Shown in pieces: positions 1-13,441 of a stretch of 64,000 nt of DNA (its first letter is position 1; every line of letters starts with the position of its first letter). The DNA lies in the NCBI GenBank assembly GCA_001599595.1, contig BCHH01000003.1, forward strand, positions 3,900,063 to 3,964,062. Direction: 5' to 3'. The notes beneath the pieces are model-generated. The model saw nothing but the letters and a program-made list of their open reading frames with translations. It was not told where the DNA came from and made no database searches. A program made the position numbers and the translations under genes. Origin of the DNA: Beverwykella pulmonaria. Lineage: Eukaryota > Ascomycota > Dothideomycetes > Pleosporales > Melanommataceae.

Positions 1-2299
1 CTCCTCTTTGTGGTCGAGAGGGCCGTGTCCTTTCCAACGGTGAGACCCTGCAGCTCTGTCAATGTCTGGCTGCAGTTTGCAGTGACAGGAAGCAGGATCA
101 GGGGTGTCTCAGCAGAGTTCTCACTGCAGAACAGCCGCCGCGCTGCCACTTACTAGTTCCTGCCAATGGGCAACGCTACCGCTGACCTTCTTGAAAGCAT
201 GCCGCTATGGGACTCGCTCGCAATGTTTCGCGGCCGGCTAAATTTGACCGGGACTGCGTCGTCGCCTTCTGCTGCTATGGTTTGAGAGTGAGGTGAGTGA
301 GGTGAGATATGGACCACACGATGCGTGGTGGTGACAGCATGGAACGGTCCTGGTGCCGTGGAAGCCGCCAGGCTTCTAGCGGCCTTCCAAACATGGCCCT
401 GTGCGGGCAATCCCAGCACGCTCCCTGGCATCCAAACGTCGCTTGAACTTCTGCTGCATCTCGCGATGCATGCCTCTGGCAAGGGACTGCATTTGCATTC
501 ATCAGTCCATGCTCTCCTCCCGCCGGGCGCCTCCGCGCTCGGCACAAAACCTGTATCTGGCAGAAGCAATCATGCGCTTGCCTCGTCTCTAGATGCTCTG
601 CCGTGCAGTGGTTCTCCATTCGCCAACTCGGGCGCCATAGAGCGCCTTCAAACGAAGGCCCTGGAGTGTTGTGTGCTCCCGTGTTGGGATGATGAAGGGT
701 TGGGGCTGCTAGATGGCCACAAGGATGGTGCTACATGCTAATGGAACTGCCATTTTCCTGATACTCTCTATAAACAAGCGTCATGTCCGTATTTTGAATG
801 TTCCCCTGCTCCGGCTTGGTTGGGCGCCTCCAGTTACACTCACGACACTTGTTTTTGATCAAAGCACAGTGACGCAGAGGCTGTAAATTTTTGCCAACCT
901 GCATGCATACATCACAGGCTCGACGGCATCTCTCGAGGACAGACTGCATTCCGGCGGCCTATATTCTGTTTCTCCCGTCATTTCCATTGCAAAGGGCGCC
1001 GGAGAGGAAGGATTCCAGTAAAAGGGGCGTAGAACCAATCTGAGCAAGTGAGCCCTCCCATCCCACCCTATTCCACCTAGTTGCAACGCAAGCACAGTCA
1101 GCCAGCATGAGCCCCTTCTGCGCGCGGTGAACGTTGGAGGCACTGCTATACTGACAATTGAAATTCAGCCACAGTCTCAAGTTTTGTTGGCACGAGAGTC
1201 GCTGTTGCAGGACATCGCAGGACATCTAGGACCCAAGAGATTTAGCTCCCGTGCTGCGAAGAATTCCAGTTCTGTTCCCGACGTCACGGATCTCCAGCCG
1301 TCAAAGCACGGAACTGCCACACATCCGGGGCAGAGGCAGCGCATTGCGGCGATCTAGAAAGCGCAGCCAGCGGCTCGACACACGCGACCAGCCCGGGTTT
1401 CGTGGTTTGCGGGCGAGCTGAGCACCAGTCAGCGGCCGTTAGTCATCCCTGTGTTGTGGCTCTCTGGCGATTACTTTGGGCGATTCAGGAGTGGTGAGAT
1501 TTGCAGGTTTCAGCGCGCCCAAAGCAGCAGGGCAGCGTCCATCCGAGTGTTCTTTAACAGTGCGGACGCCGGGTGCCTGGGGAGCCACCGTCGTTGAGCC
1601 TTTGGCCTGAGCGTTTTCTTCCAGAATCTCCACCGCCGCCGCCTCCCTGCACATCTTGTCACCTGCCGGGGTCCTGCATCGGGCCTAGCGCATAATTCCC
1701 AACACGCGCAACAGAGGAAAGAAGTACTTCGTACTCTTCACCACCACACCCTTTCCATCACCACCCTCTACCACCCAGCTGCCGCCCGCTGGCCTCTCCA
1801 TCACAGGTACGTCAAAGTCCTCATAGTGGCACCCCAGCCCATCCCCCGCCGCCCGCCTGCTGCCTGTCCTCACCGCTCGTCTCCCCTATTCGGGTGGCCA
1901 GCGTGCCAGGCGGTTCTCGACGAGCGCGACGGGCGCAACACGCTGCCTCACATCTGCTCTGCTGCTGTTCTCCTGACGCTGACTGGCCTCCTCGTTGTAG
2001 TGCACTCCCAGCATTGACCTGCACGCGGCCCGGTCCTATTTATCGACACTGCTGAACGGACCACCTTGACAGCAACACTCTTTCCCGACGCTGGTCACCA
2101 CCACACAACCACCACCACCACCACCTGCCTCGCTGCACACACCGCCTCGCGTGCTCGAGATCCCATCGCAGCCCGCAGCAGCCTTCTCCTCTCGTCTCCT
2201 CTCCTCTGGTGCGCACCCGTCCTCCCCGCCTCGGGCCCTTCTTGCCCCCCTTCACTGTCACCCCGTCCAACGCGGAGCTTTCACCTCTCCGCCCGGAGG
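1..2299. other. No gene seen; leader of the C2H2 gene
   Basis: Only short open frames without protein-like composition are visible on either strand. From about 1700 to 2299 the plus strand is rich in C and T, with runs of CCAC/ACC near 2098-2130. That is typical of the promoter and long 5' leader of a fungal regulatory gene, so this part probably belongs to the transcription-factor gene that starts at 2300. Confidence 0.5.
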
Positions 2300-3842
<1,543 letters not shown>

Positions 3843-5081
3843 ATGTGTCCCTCTCCATATGTATCACTAACTACTTACAAGTTGAAAATCTCGAGGTCAT
3901 TACAACGGTGTTCACTGGCAGTGGTTATACCCCTGTTTTCTACACAAAATTTTCCGTTTTGCTTGTTGGCATGTTTATTCTATTCCCATGGACATCCTGC
4001 ATGGCGGTTACATGGGTTCCGCAGGGCCTCGTCGGCTGATTTATTCCCACTACACGCAGTTCTTCTTGGAGTTTTCTTTTGTTTTGTCCTGCCCGGGTAC
4101 ATCTCTTTTGTTGCATTCTACACTCATCTGTGCCATATGGTGGCGGGTGATGAACATCTGCTTCCTGGGGTTTTTATTGTGGGTGCGTCGGAGTTGGGCG
4201 TCCCTTAAGAGATTGGCAAGGGCGTCTACGGTTGGCAGGGTCTGTTGCGGTTTTCTTTGCACACATGCACTTACTAGACTGGTATTTAATGAAGGATTCT
4301 CGTCCGCCCTATAGACTACACTCGGCGCGATGCGTTTCAAAATGTGCAGATATTGCAAATTAGTTTGGCGAAGCTGCAAGCTTGCGTGAATGTCTTATGC
4401 CGATTCGTCCGCTCTGCGCAACTTGACCAGCTCATCGATATCATACTCGCAGTTCTAACTTGGAAAATAAGAAGCGAGACGTGTAGTTCTAATGATGCAT
4501 GCCCAGGTGACGCGCTGCGATTTCGTCCACGTTGTGAATCATCTATTTGAGGGAATGGCCAGCGCGGAAATCCTTTTGGCAGGTATTGCAGAAAAAGGCT
4601 GCATCATATTCGACCCTTCATGGCCTTACTGGCGGAGAGAGAGAGTATACCTACCAATAGGGAGTACTTTGTAGCTAGTGCGATGAAGCATGAATGCAGC
4701 TGGGCGCTCGGACCTCTCCGAATCTGTGCCGAGCTCCCAGCCTTGCCCTCGCGCTGGTGACGACCACAGCAAGCCGTGGACCTCCCTCTCACTCATAACC
4801 CAACCGCCACCACACCGCCCCAATAACCACGACGCCCACCCGCCCTCACCACGAGGCCGACATTCATATACTCAGCCCATCCCCGGGCCGACCGCGCAGG
4901 CTTCACCAGCGACATTCGCTCGCTGCGCATTACTGAACGACTGCTTGCATCATAACCCCGTCGCCCGCCACTCAGCAATTATTCACTCGACACCATCGAC
5001 GACTCCGCTCGCAACTGTACCCCTCGACTGGCTCGAGCCTACACCATACCCTCGGATTAAAGCTGCCCCGCCTCCGCCGCC
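3843..5081. other. Intergenic: 3' end of TF gene and promoter of epsin gene
   Basis: No coding frame looks real here. The first part is T-rich and likely the 3' untranslated region of the transcription factor. From about 4740 to 5075 the plus strand becomes C-rich and purine-poor, a common look for the leader of a highly expressed fungal gene, here the epsin gene. Confidence 0.5.
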
Positions 5082-6948
5082 ATGTCGAAAGTCGTGAGGA
5101 GTGTCAAGAATGTCACAAAAGGGTATTCTGCTGTGGAAGTAAAGGTCCGCAATGGTAGGGCATCCTGAATTTCAGAAAAGAGATCGTCACTGACTTCTAT
5201 AGCGACCAGCAACGACCCGTGGGGTCCGGTGGGCTCCGACATGGCTGAAATCGCTCAGATCACCTTCAACAAGTAGGACTGTCTTTCCGCATTTTCCTGA
5301 CGCCGTGCTGACAGCATTCGATAGCTCGACCGATTTCTACCATGTGGTAGACATGCTCGACAAGCGGCTCAACGACAAGGGAAGGAACTGGCGCCATGTT
5401 CTCAAGTCGCTCAAGGTCCTCGACTACTGCCTGCATGAAGGGTCGGAGCTGGTTGTGACCTGGGCGCGGAAGAATCTCTTCATCATCAAGACATTGCGAG
5501 AGTTCCAGTACATCGATGACGAGGGACGCGACGTTGGTCAAAATGGTATGCTTTGCCGTTCCGTCGCCAACTAGCTCAGCTAACGAGTAGCAGTTCGCAT
5601 TGCGGCCAAGGAAATTACTTCGTTGATTCTTGACGAGGAACGATTGCGCGCCGAACGAGCTGACCGGAAGTCCTGGAAATCGCGCGTAACAGGAATTGAG
5701 GAATACGGTGGTGGTAGCCACACCGGAGGAGGCAGTGGCGGAGAATCTCACAGGCGTCCGCGGGAACACCGTGCAAAGCGGGAGAATGAAGAAGATCTGG
5801 AGCTCAGGCTAGCCCTTGAAGCAAGCAAAAACGAAGCGGAAGAAGAGAAGAAGCGCCGAGAGCGAGCTGCCCCAGCTGCGGATGACGACGATGATCTAGC
5901 AAAGGCCATCAAGCTGAGTAAGGAGGAGGAAGAGCTTCGGCGAAGAGAGCTGGAACAGACCAATGCGGACCTCCTGTTTGGTGATACTCCCTCGCAGCCA
6001 GCTGCCTACCAACCTACTGGAAATAACCAGGGGTACCAGCAGCAAGGCGCTGTGGACTGGTTCGGTAATCTGGTTGACCAAAACCAGCAGCAACCTCAGA
6101 CTACGGGGTTTCTCAACAATGCATACTCTCAGCCCACGGGGGTGCAGGGACAGCAACCCGGGTTCCAGAACGGCTACGGTGGATACAACGGCTTCCAGCA
6201 GCAGCAACCCCAGCCAACTGGATTCGACCAGTTTGGCGCACAGCAGCAGCAGCAATATGTGCAGCCACAGCAGACAGCTTTCAACATGAACAACCCTTAC
6301 GGGCAGTTCAACAGCTTCGGTGAAATGGGACAGCAGCAACCGCAACAGGAGCAGAATACGCTTCAGCCAGGCAATCACAACCCGTGGGCGACAACCAAGC
6401 CTCAGGAGTCCCTCATGCCTCAACCCACAGGCTCGAATAATCCATTTGCACAATCGCTCAACCGACCACAATCCGCGCAACCGCAGAGGCAAGCAACACT
6501 CAACACCCTTCACGAGCAAAAGACGCAAACTCAGTTCAACAACACGAACTTCAATCCTCCAGTCTCGTTCTCGACTCCGCAGCAAGCGCAGCCACAGAAA
6601 CCAATGGATCCACATGCAGCAAGGCTCAATTCCCTTCTTGCGACAGGCGAGGGTCAAGACACGTTTGGGAACGTTGGCAACACTCGTCTCCCAGCTCAGC
6701 ATACCGCCCCGGGAACTTTTGTCAATTCGGCCGGCGCGGGCCTGAACAGCATCCACGCCAATGCTACAGGCAACAACCCCTTCCTCAACTCCCAGTTTAC
6801 AGGAATGCCTCAGCAAAATCGCATTATGCCAGCCCAGACGGGTCCCGCGGGAGCATTTGGAGCTAACCCCTATGCCACTGGCAACCCCTTTGGAAGCGCG
6901 CAGAACAACCGGCAGCAGCCCGGCGCCAACAATCTTATAGACTTATGA
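5082..6948 (+). CDS. ent1: Epsin (ENTH domain, UIMs, clathrin box)
   Basis: Four exons (5082-5154, 5203-5272, 5325-5545, 5594-6948) give 572 residues; introns are 48, 52 and 48 bp. The ENTH domain covers roughly residues 5-140 and includes the block LNDKGRNWRHVLKSLKVLDY, which binds phosphoinositides and bends membrane. Two ubiquitin-interacting motifs follow (LELRLALEAS and DLAKAIKLSKEEEE). A Q/N/P-rich region then carries NPF motifs for EH-domain partners (NNPFAQ, NNPFLN, GNPFGS). The protein ends in LIDL, a clathrin-box motif at the extreme C-terminus. This is the full architecture of the Ent1/Ent2 endocytic adaptors working at the plasma membrane. Whether it matches Ent1 or Ent2 cannot be decided, since filamentous fungi usually have one such gene. 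Confidence 0.95.
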
Positions 6949-7864
6949 GCAGTCAAGTAGGCAGGGGTGCGGGATGTTCCGGTTTCTTATGTTTGATATT
7001 TAGAGCGTTGCTGCTATGAACATTTTGCTTTCTTCAGTTCGGACCTTCATTGGGCGATTCAAAAGCTTCATCGCGGGGCGGAGCTTTGAGCGGCCTTGGT
7101 TTTTCTTCATGGATAAAGGGGTAGCATATGATTACAGTCACTGGCACGCAGGTTTACCTTCACACCTGGAATGATAAGGCTCGGGAGGAGTAGGTATGGT
7201 ATGGCTTGTCAGTTACAGCAGCGGCCTCGGCGAGGTGTCCGATTGTTAGTTCTCTACCTATCAAACTGTCACCGTTTCTCAGAGACTTCATAGACTGATG
7301 GGTAAAAATAGCGAGTTTGGCTATTGTACTTAACCTCGATTTTGAATAAACCTGCTGCTGGACTAGCGTGCTAAGGTGCTCGTGCAAGACCATTATCGTT
7401 CTTCACCGACTCTATAGCAACGGTAGCGGAACTGCATGCGCTTGCCCCGCTACTTCACCCTTCTTTTCACCTATTGTCGTCTTGTATGTCCTCCTGAGCC
7501 CCTCTGGATAGGGGCATCTTTTACACTCAAGCCTCTTATCGTAATACTTGTTACTGCGTTGACCCTTCCTCCCACCTTGCATATCGACTTACGCAATACC
7601 ACCGTGGACCCGCTGCGCCCCACAAATTGACTAGTGCGTTGTACGCGTGCCTCGAGTCTTCGCGCGTCATATTCCTACACCTCTCTGAGCAAGAGAAGGC
7701 CACCAAATACGAGCGCGTCGCGCTCCAAGCGTTCCCCAGTTCCCTTCCCAACATCCAAATCAATCTCTCTCTCAGAGTCTCCGCAATGTTGGGCGGCAGA
7801 CGAGGCTCAACATGTAGAAAGGCCCTTGGAGGAACCCTTGGACTCGCGACATAAATTCCCCTCC
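6949..7864. other. Intergenic, no gene seen
   Basis: The first 200 bases are T-rich and probably the epsin 3' untranslated region. The rest shows only short frames. From about 7620 a plus-strand frame with serine- and arginine-rich translation runs into the 2EXR-like pseudogene and could be its N-terminal part. Confidence 0.4.
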
Positions 7865-8907
7865 ATGAAGCTGCCCGCCGGGTTGCGCATTCGCATCTAC
7901 CGCATGGCGCTGCACTGGGAAACGCCACTTCTGCTGCTTCTGCCGCGTCCGACCGCTCAGGATTCCGACGGTGAAGGCAAAATACTGAAACATCATATCA
8001 CGGACAGATGTCCAGGTGGAAGACAGATTATGACAGGGGAGGAGAATCAATCTGATGCTCTTGCTCTGCTCAGCAGTGTACAAGGAGGCGCGTCAGATCC
8101 TGTATGGCGATAATACCTTCGTGCTCTCCTCACGTCAGGCATACACACGCTCTCACATCTCCATCAGCACTCCCACTCGCTCGCCAAATTCATCTCACTG
8201 ACCATTCCAAATCACCCCGACATTCTCAACAACTTCGCAGATGTGGTGCGCCTCGGCTTGCGGTATTGCTGGGGTCTAAAAAGTCTTACTATTGCGCTGC
8301 CGGTGCAAATTCTCGGCGGGTGTTGTTCGCACACTACGACAAGTATTTACTCGAGCGCATTTCATATTCTGAGGTGGCTGCCCAAGGGTGGCAAGGTAGT
8401 GTGAGATGGATCAGGTATCAGCGATAGTAATAAGAGGGTTGTGGGAGGAAGAGGGAACGTTTATGGATACACTTGGTGAGGTAAGTTTGAAGATGATCCG
8501 ATACTACGCTGTTGATGGATGTTAACAGGAAGCAGAGAAGTTACTTGAAGAGTGCCTGAGCGTCATTGAAAGAACCGACGATGGTTGTTACTAATAACGG
8601 AAGCGCTTGGAGGATAGTTGTTGAAGAGAAGCATCGCATTTTGCGACGCTTGAGGGTTGAAGATATGGTTGAACAGGTATTCAAATATCAAAACAAGAGA
8701 TGCGGTACATCTATGGTCTGAACGCTCGGGAGGAATTAGATTCGGAAGAAGGCGAACTCGATGGCACAGAAGATGGAAATGAACCAACAGCAAGGAATGA
8801 TAGGGGCAAGGGTAGAGAATATATGAGTGGTAGTCGCGCATGTGGTGTCAGAGGAGGGAGAGATTGTGAACGCGGACAGGAAGAGGAGCGAGTGAGGGAT
8901 TTTCTGT
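7865..8907 (+). pseudogene. Frame-shifted 2EXR-family gene
   Basis: The sequence opens with MKLPAGLRIRIYRMALHW, the LP-x-E/G-LR-x-IYR start of the fungal 2EXR domain. It continues in another frame with AVYKEARQILYGDNTF, the conserved EAR-ILYG-NTF block. A third frame then reads LSHLHQHSHSLAKFISLTIP and FADVVRLGLRYCWGLKSL up to a stop at 8402-8404. After that, coding-like sequence resumes (GLWEEEGTFMDTLGE), crosses a likely 52-bp intron (about 8476-8527, donor GTAAGT) and shifts again near 8580. Later acidic segments at 8700-8900 may be its tail. At least three one-base frame changes are needed, so I call it a pseudogene rather than a spliced gene. Function of 2EXR proteins is largely unknown. 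It ends beside a palindromic element. Confidence 0.6.
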
Positions 8908-8913
8908 TGACTG

Positions 8914-8965
8914 AAAACTTCCTGAAAATCATTAAAATTTGTGTAATGATATTCGGGAAGTTCTT
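8914..8965. repeat. Palindromic element, copy A
   Basis: Two 19-bp arms, 8916-8934 and 8944-8962, are inverted copies matching at 17 of 19 positions, with a 9-bp A/T-rich centre. The outer end reads AACTTCC, inverted as GGAAGTT. The same ends recur at 16341-16394, 17318-17352 and 18206-18258, so this is a small dispersed repeat, perhaps a miniature transposon. No coding capacity. Confidence 0.65.
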
Positions 8966-9503
8966 TTGTGAGTGTATATAAGATCACTAGAATGCAAAAC
9001 TCGTGGGAGGGCGTGTGTGTGGCCAGTCGTGAATGTCGTCACGTGTCCTACATGCATATTCTAACTCGTGCGAGCTATCAGCTCGCCACAGCTTTCACAC
9101 CCCTTGTATACACATCGATCCTTCAGATGATTGACTCCCTCCACCATCGTGGCAATGTATCTGGTCTTGTGAATTGGATTATGGTTCACTCATAAGAAAC
9201 CTAGTGGGTTTGCTCGCAGTATCCTAATCTACTACTTCTACTACAAAGGTATCTCTGGCAGATACAATGAGGCTTTGAATAGGTAGATCCACATTTTCAA
9301 CTCCACACCAGAATAACCTAAGTCTAGATTAGGATCAATGGAATGGCAGGCGCGAAGCTTTGTTCTTTCCCTTCTCTTTCCAACCTCGCCGTCGCCATCA
9401 GTAGTGGATTAGTCAACTCCTGACCGGCCCTTCAACACAAAACAGGATATTGAGGCACATCAGACTCTCACCCACCACGATTACAACTTCCCTTCCCTTC
9501 ACA
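8966..9503. other. No gene seen
   Basis: Short frames only. The segment sits between two broken genes and shows no recognisable motif. Confidence 0.4.
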
Positions 9504-10332
9504 ATGAGCGGTCTCACTCCTCTTCGACTGAAAAGGCTTGCTCAGGAATGACCCAGAGCATTGCAGCCAAATCACCAACCCCATCTCAACTCCCAGAGCC
9601 TCATTTATCAAAACCATTTACCGTTAACTGTAACTCAGAATCACTCCAAACTGCAAAAAATAACTTAACGACACCATCTGTCGCCAATTCGGCTATCTCA
9701 CAGACGCTAGAACGAAACATAGTGATAGTACTGCGGGTTAAGGAACAAGTCCAAGTTGCAACGTGGAGATTTTCTCGCCGCTTTGAAGAAGCATAAAAGG
9801 GCAAAGGATGGAAAGATCAATGAATTGACCCAGGCGGTAACTGCCTTCGTCCAGAAATTCCAGGAGCAGCAGGAGCGCGAGAGGAAGAAAGAAGAAGAAA
9901 TCGCCAAGTTGATCCAGGTGGTCGTGGGAATAAGAGAGGAGATCACAGAGGGCCTGACGGATAGCATTCATGATGCCAGAAAAACTCGAGGAGAAAGGGA
10001 AGATCTGCAAACGATCAAGAAACTCGTAGAGAGTTTCGACGACTTAGCTAAATCAAATCCTCCAGCCCTAGATTACACTTTTGAGATCATCCAATCAAGT
10101 TTCGAAACTTTCTCTTGAACACACATCACCACTTATACGTCATCAATCCTCTACCTCAAGCCGAAAAGCGTCCCATCTCAATATTGGCTCTGAAACATAG
10201 GATAAACCAAATAGCAGAGTTCGTGAAGGGAGCCAACTCCTAGAATTGGATGAGCAACACCGGGAATTAAAGCGAAGGCAGTCTGTCGTTACGGTTACCT
10301 CCTCAAGGTCAACTTCCAGCTCCAGCCGTTGA
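9504..10332 (+). pseudogene. Broken coiled-coil gene
   Basis: Coding-like sequence starts with a plausible ATG at 9504 (MSGLTPLRLKRLAQE), moves to another frame from 9548 (SPTPSQLPEPHLSKPF), then returns to the first frame around 9756. There about 120 residues form a charged helix with EQQERERKKEEEIAKL, likely a coiled coil. Near 10100 the frame shifts once more into a serine-rich stretch (HQSSTSSRKASHLNIGSE) that meets an in-frame TAG at 10198-10200. It then runs on as LLELDEQHRELKRRQS to a stop at 10332. Three frame changes and one internal stop suggest a decayed gene; one of the changes could instead be an unrecognised intron. I do not recognise the family. Confidence 0.45.
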
Positions 10333-10800
10333 ATGGCGAGCCAAGACCCAATAATCACTGCATCTCTTTCCGAAGGACAAGCTTCGGGGACAATCCTCCT
10401 TACCTATTACTGAGATATTGTAAGGAGGAGGAACGATGGGAGGTTGCCTACTCCATCCACCTCCGTCGCTTCCTCACGCTTCTCTGTCCATCTCGAAAGT
10501 AAGTAGTCCTATGGTGAGAATATTTTATTCATAAACTGTTACTCGGCATAAACATCGACATGCAGATATAAGTTACCGCTTTCCAGCATTCATTTTAGCT
10601 GTCAACCCAATTCCCGATACCAGAGTCTTCGCGATTTCGAACTCGTCTCATCCTTATTATTATTTACGTAGGCTCGTTACAAATTGCTGCCACCAATCCA
10701 TCATTCTATCTCGGCTTAACTCAACCTAAGCCATTATTAACCCTGCCATTACAACTTCCACCTTCTACCCCATTTACCATCTGCCCGGAGCTCATCACTC
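10333..10800. other. No gene seen
   Basis: A/T-richer than its surroundings, without a convincing frame. It contains the downstream region of the DUF7907 gene, which is on the minus strand. Confidence 0.4.
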
Positions 10801-11418
10801 TCAGATGAAGACTCTCTTGACGTCAATCTTAACGCAAGACGGATTCTGCGGCTTCCCCCTCCCCACGACCCAAGCCAAGGTCACATACTGATAGCCCACG
10901 TAATAAGTCGAGCAGCTGTACCAGTGATAGTAAGCCTCGAAGTCACCTGCTACGGGAGGGTTGACTGTATCATCAACATAGCCTTGGATGTTGAGAAGAT
11001 CTTTGTCATCGAACGCCATCGTGGTCGAAAGGGTGTCACCTGGGAAGAGCAGCGGCAATGCAACATTCGTCGTCGGATCGTAGTTTAGGTTTAAAGATTC
11101 GGGGATATTGGGATTTGCCTTCAGCACATAGGTAACAATTCCAGGAGTTCCGAGTGTCGCGTTGGGCGTGACGATTGAGTCAGAGGTGTTGAAGTAGAAC
11201 ACCGCGGGGGCAATTGGATTGGGTTTGGAGACCGAGGTGCTGTTTGAGAGACACAAGCTTTCGATTGCGGCGCCCGTGTGGCAAGCAGACAGAGTGTCCC
11301 CATTGATAGTTTTGTTTTTCGAAACCACGACCAGATGGAAGGGCTTCGATTGGTTGAGGTACTGCGCAGCGGTCGAAGCTGCGAGGGTGAGAGCGAGGGT
11401 TGGGAGCACGAGCTTCAT
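10801..11418 (-). CDS. Secreted DUF7907-type protein
   Basis: A single exon of 205 residues. The first 18 residues (MKLVLPTLALTLAASTAA) form a clear signal peptide. The mature part begins with a Phe-His-Leu-Val-Val strand followed by SKNKTINGDTLSACHTGAAI, the hallmark block of the fungal DUF7907 family. Several N-x-S/T sites and four or more cysteines fit an extracellular beta-rich protein. The function of this family is not known; members are common in plant-associated and saprotrophic ascomycetes. The ATG at 11418 is the first in frame. Confidence 0.85.
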   Translation of the reverse strand: MKLVLPTLALTLAASTAAQYLNQSKPFHLVVVSKNKTINGDTLSACHTGAAIESLCLSNSTSVSKPNPIAPAVFYFNTSDSIVTPNATLGTPGIVTYVLKANPNIPESLNLNYDPTTNVALPLLFPGDTLSTTMAFDDKDLLNIQGYVDDTVNPPVAGDFEAYYHWYSCSTYYVGYQYVTLAWVVGRGKPQNPSCVKIDVKRVFI

Positions 11419-12114
11419 GTTTGCGATATGTACTGGTAGTGGTGAGTAGCGACCGACTGGGGTAGGTTTAGATTTAATATTAAAATATGGAAGATCTGGA
11501 ACTCTGACGTAAAGCTGACTTCGTGATGCGGTATCAGAGCTGCATTGCGACAGTTGCTGACTTTATAGCCTTCATGAACCCCACCTCCTCATCGCATCCA
11601 GAGAACATTACTGATCATCGCAAGTCGAGTGTCACGAGTGCACTTGCCGATCATTTCAGAGGTGACATTCGGTGTCACAATTCCCGGTCCTGCAGCGAGT
11701 TATATAGTGCGGCTTCTCGTATTGCTTCTCCATAGGGACACTACTCGCCAAGTTAGGCAAATCATAGATCGCCCGACTGCGTTAGCAAAAAAGCGTGATT
11801 ATAACCGAACCAAGCTTCCAACGGTTCGCCTCACCCGCTGCCCATGCATGTGAGCTATTTTTGAGAAATCGATACTTGGACATACCATAGATGTCAACCG
11901 AGCCTCATGGATGCACTATCAGAGTATTGGAAACATCGATTGTGAGCGATGACAAAGCATTGTATTTGAATCATTCGATGATCCCCCTTGCGACAATCTG
12001 ATCTTCTGATTTATCGAACTTCCCCTAACTATTGAATGTTCACCGACTTTCTGGGCCTCGAGCAGTTTGCATCTTGATGGGTATACGCATTCCTGTACTT
12101 CAACCTCGTATTCT
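11419..12114. other. Promoter of the DUF7907 gene and downstream region of the membrane protein gene
   Basis: No convincing frame. It should contain the promoter of the secreted protein gene at 11418 (minus strand). The part near 12000 is the 3' side of the membrane protein gene, also on the minus strand. Confidence 0.4.
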
Positions 12115-13441
12115 TCAACGACGGCGCACCTCACTTCCAACACCGCCACCCACAACAGCAGCCCCAGAGCCAGTACTCGCCCACTCTCCCTCTGTGCTTT
12201 CGCTCTTGTCACCAAGCGCACTGTCAGTCTGCCCCTGTGTCTTCCACCACACAGCCCAGGTGATCCAGCAGAAGATGACATCGAACCCTACACTACTGAC
12301 TGCTGGGTGCTCAAACAGTGCGTGCCAGATGCCCTGTAGTCCATTGTAGTTGTACGTGGCAAGAGTCATCTTCAGTTCCAGCAACACGCCGCTAATGATG
12401 GTTATGCCCCAAAGGTACGTGTATGCGCTTGCAGACTCTGTGTTGTCGTGGGCGAAGTACGATGAGGGTAGAAAGGCGCGAGCAATGGGCAAGACTAGAA
12501 GCACAATGTGTGGCACTAGGAGCACTGTCATGAACTCCGGTGTGTGCCAGTAGTGTTTGGTTCCAAGAAGGTAGGCCGGTATTACGGTCGCGAGTACAGA
12601 TACGAGATTGACGAACCATGGAACCCGCGACTTTCTCCGATAGATTCCTGTTGATGAGGGGGCGGGAGGCGGTGGAGGACTCAAGAGGACAGCAAGGAGG
12701 AACAGATTCGTTGCGAAGCTGATTGCAACTACTTGGCCGAGGAGCATGAAAGCCCAGGTATGCTTGATTCCGCGACGTACACCTGTCTAGGTCAGATCAT
12801 TGCTTGAATGATTCATTCACGCCGAGTGTATCGCGATGATACATACCCTTTTGCTCCAAACTCAGCCCTAGTGCACATGCGAAGAAAAATATCTGTTGCG
12901 ACCACCAATATCTTCCCACTCCTATGATAGCGATCTCCCATGCCTCTCTAAACAGCGACGTCTCGTTGAGCCACAACCCCCAGTGCATCTTGTCTGGATT
13001 GACCTCATAGATTGATCTCCACATCAGCCAAATCCTGTACGAGGCCTGGAAGTACCGGAACATGTAGTACCATGTCGTCGCCAGACTTCCTACAGCGAGA
13101 AGTGTAAAGTACTGCACATGCTTCCGTGGGGGTGCGCGGACCGTGGTAGATTTGGAGAGAACAGCATAGCTCTTGCACAGTCTTTGAATGATGAAAACAG
13201 TCAATGAGAAACAGAGCACCATGTACGAGATGAATATGGAGTAGGCGCGGATATTCGTATCGGCTCCCACCGGCAAGACCTTCCTCTGCATGAATGACGG
13301 AGGGATGTGCTCGTAAGCGTAGCCTGGTGGGGGAGCTCCTGGAGGGGGCATTAGGACCGTGTATGGAGGTTTGTGGTCAAAAGCATACTTACGGGTGACG
13401 CTTGATAGATTCAGAGCCCTGATAAGATGAAACGTGTCCAA
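12115..13441 (-). CDS. Polytopic membrane protein, unknown function
   Basis: Exons 13441-12847 and 12782-12115 are joined across a 64-bp intron (donor GTATGT, acceptor ACAG), giving 420 residues. About seven hydrophobic segments can be seen, for example YSIFISYMVLCFSLTVFII and FVNLVSVLATVIPAYLLG. The C-terminus is soluble and rich in S, G and E. A second possible intron, 13392-13339, has a perfect GTAAGT donor, a CTAAT branch site and CCAG acceptor. At 54 bp it keeps the frame, so the protein would be 402 residues if it is removed. The topology resembles fungal membrane proteins of unknown role; I cannot name a substrate. Confidence 0.8.

Noticed and set aside
325..741. Open frame of 138 codons on the plus strand, with overlapping frames on the minus strand
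   Set aside because: Three frames are open at once because of base composition; translation has no domain, no splice context and no plausible start surroundings.
5896..6816. Minus-strand frame of 306 codons rich in Leu and Arg
   Set aside because: It is the antisense shadow of the Gln-rich epsin tail: CAG/CAA repeats read as Leu on the other strand.
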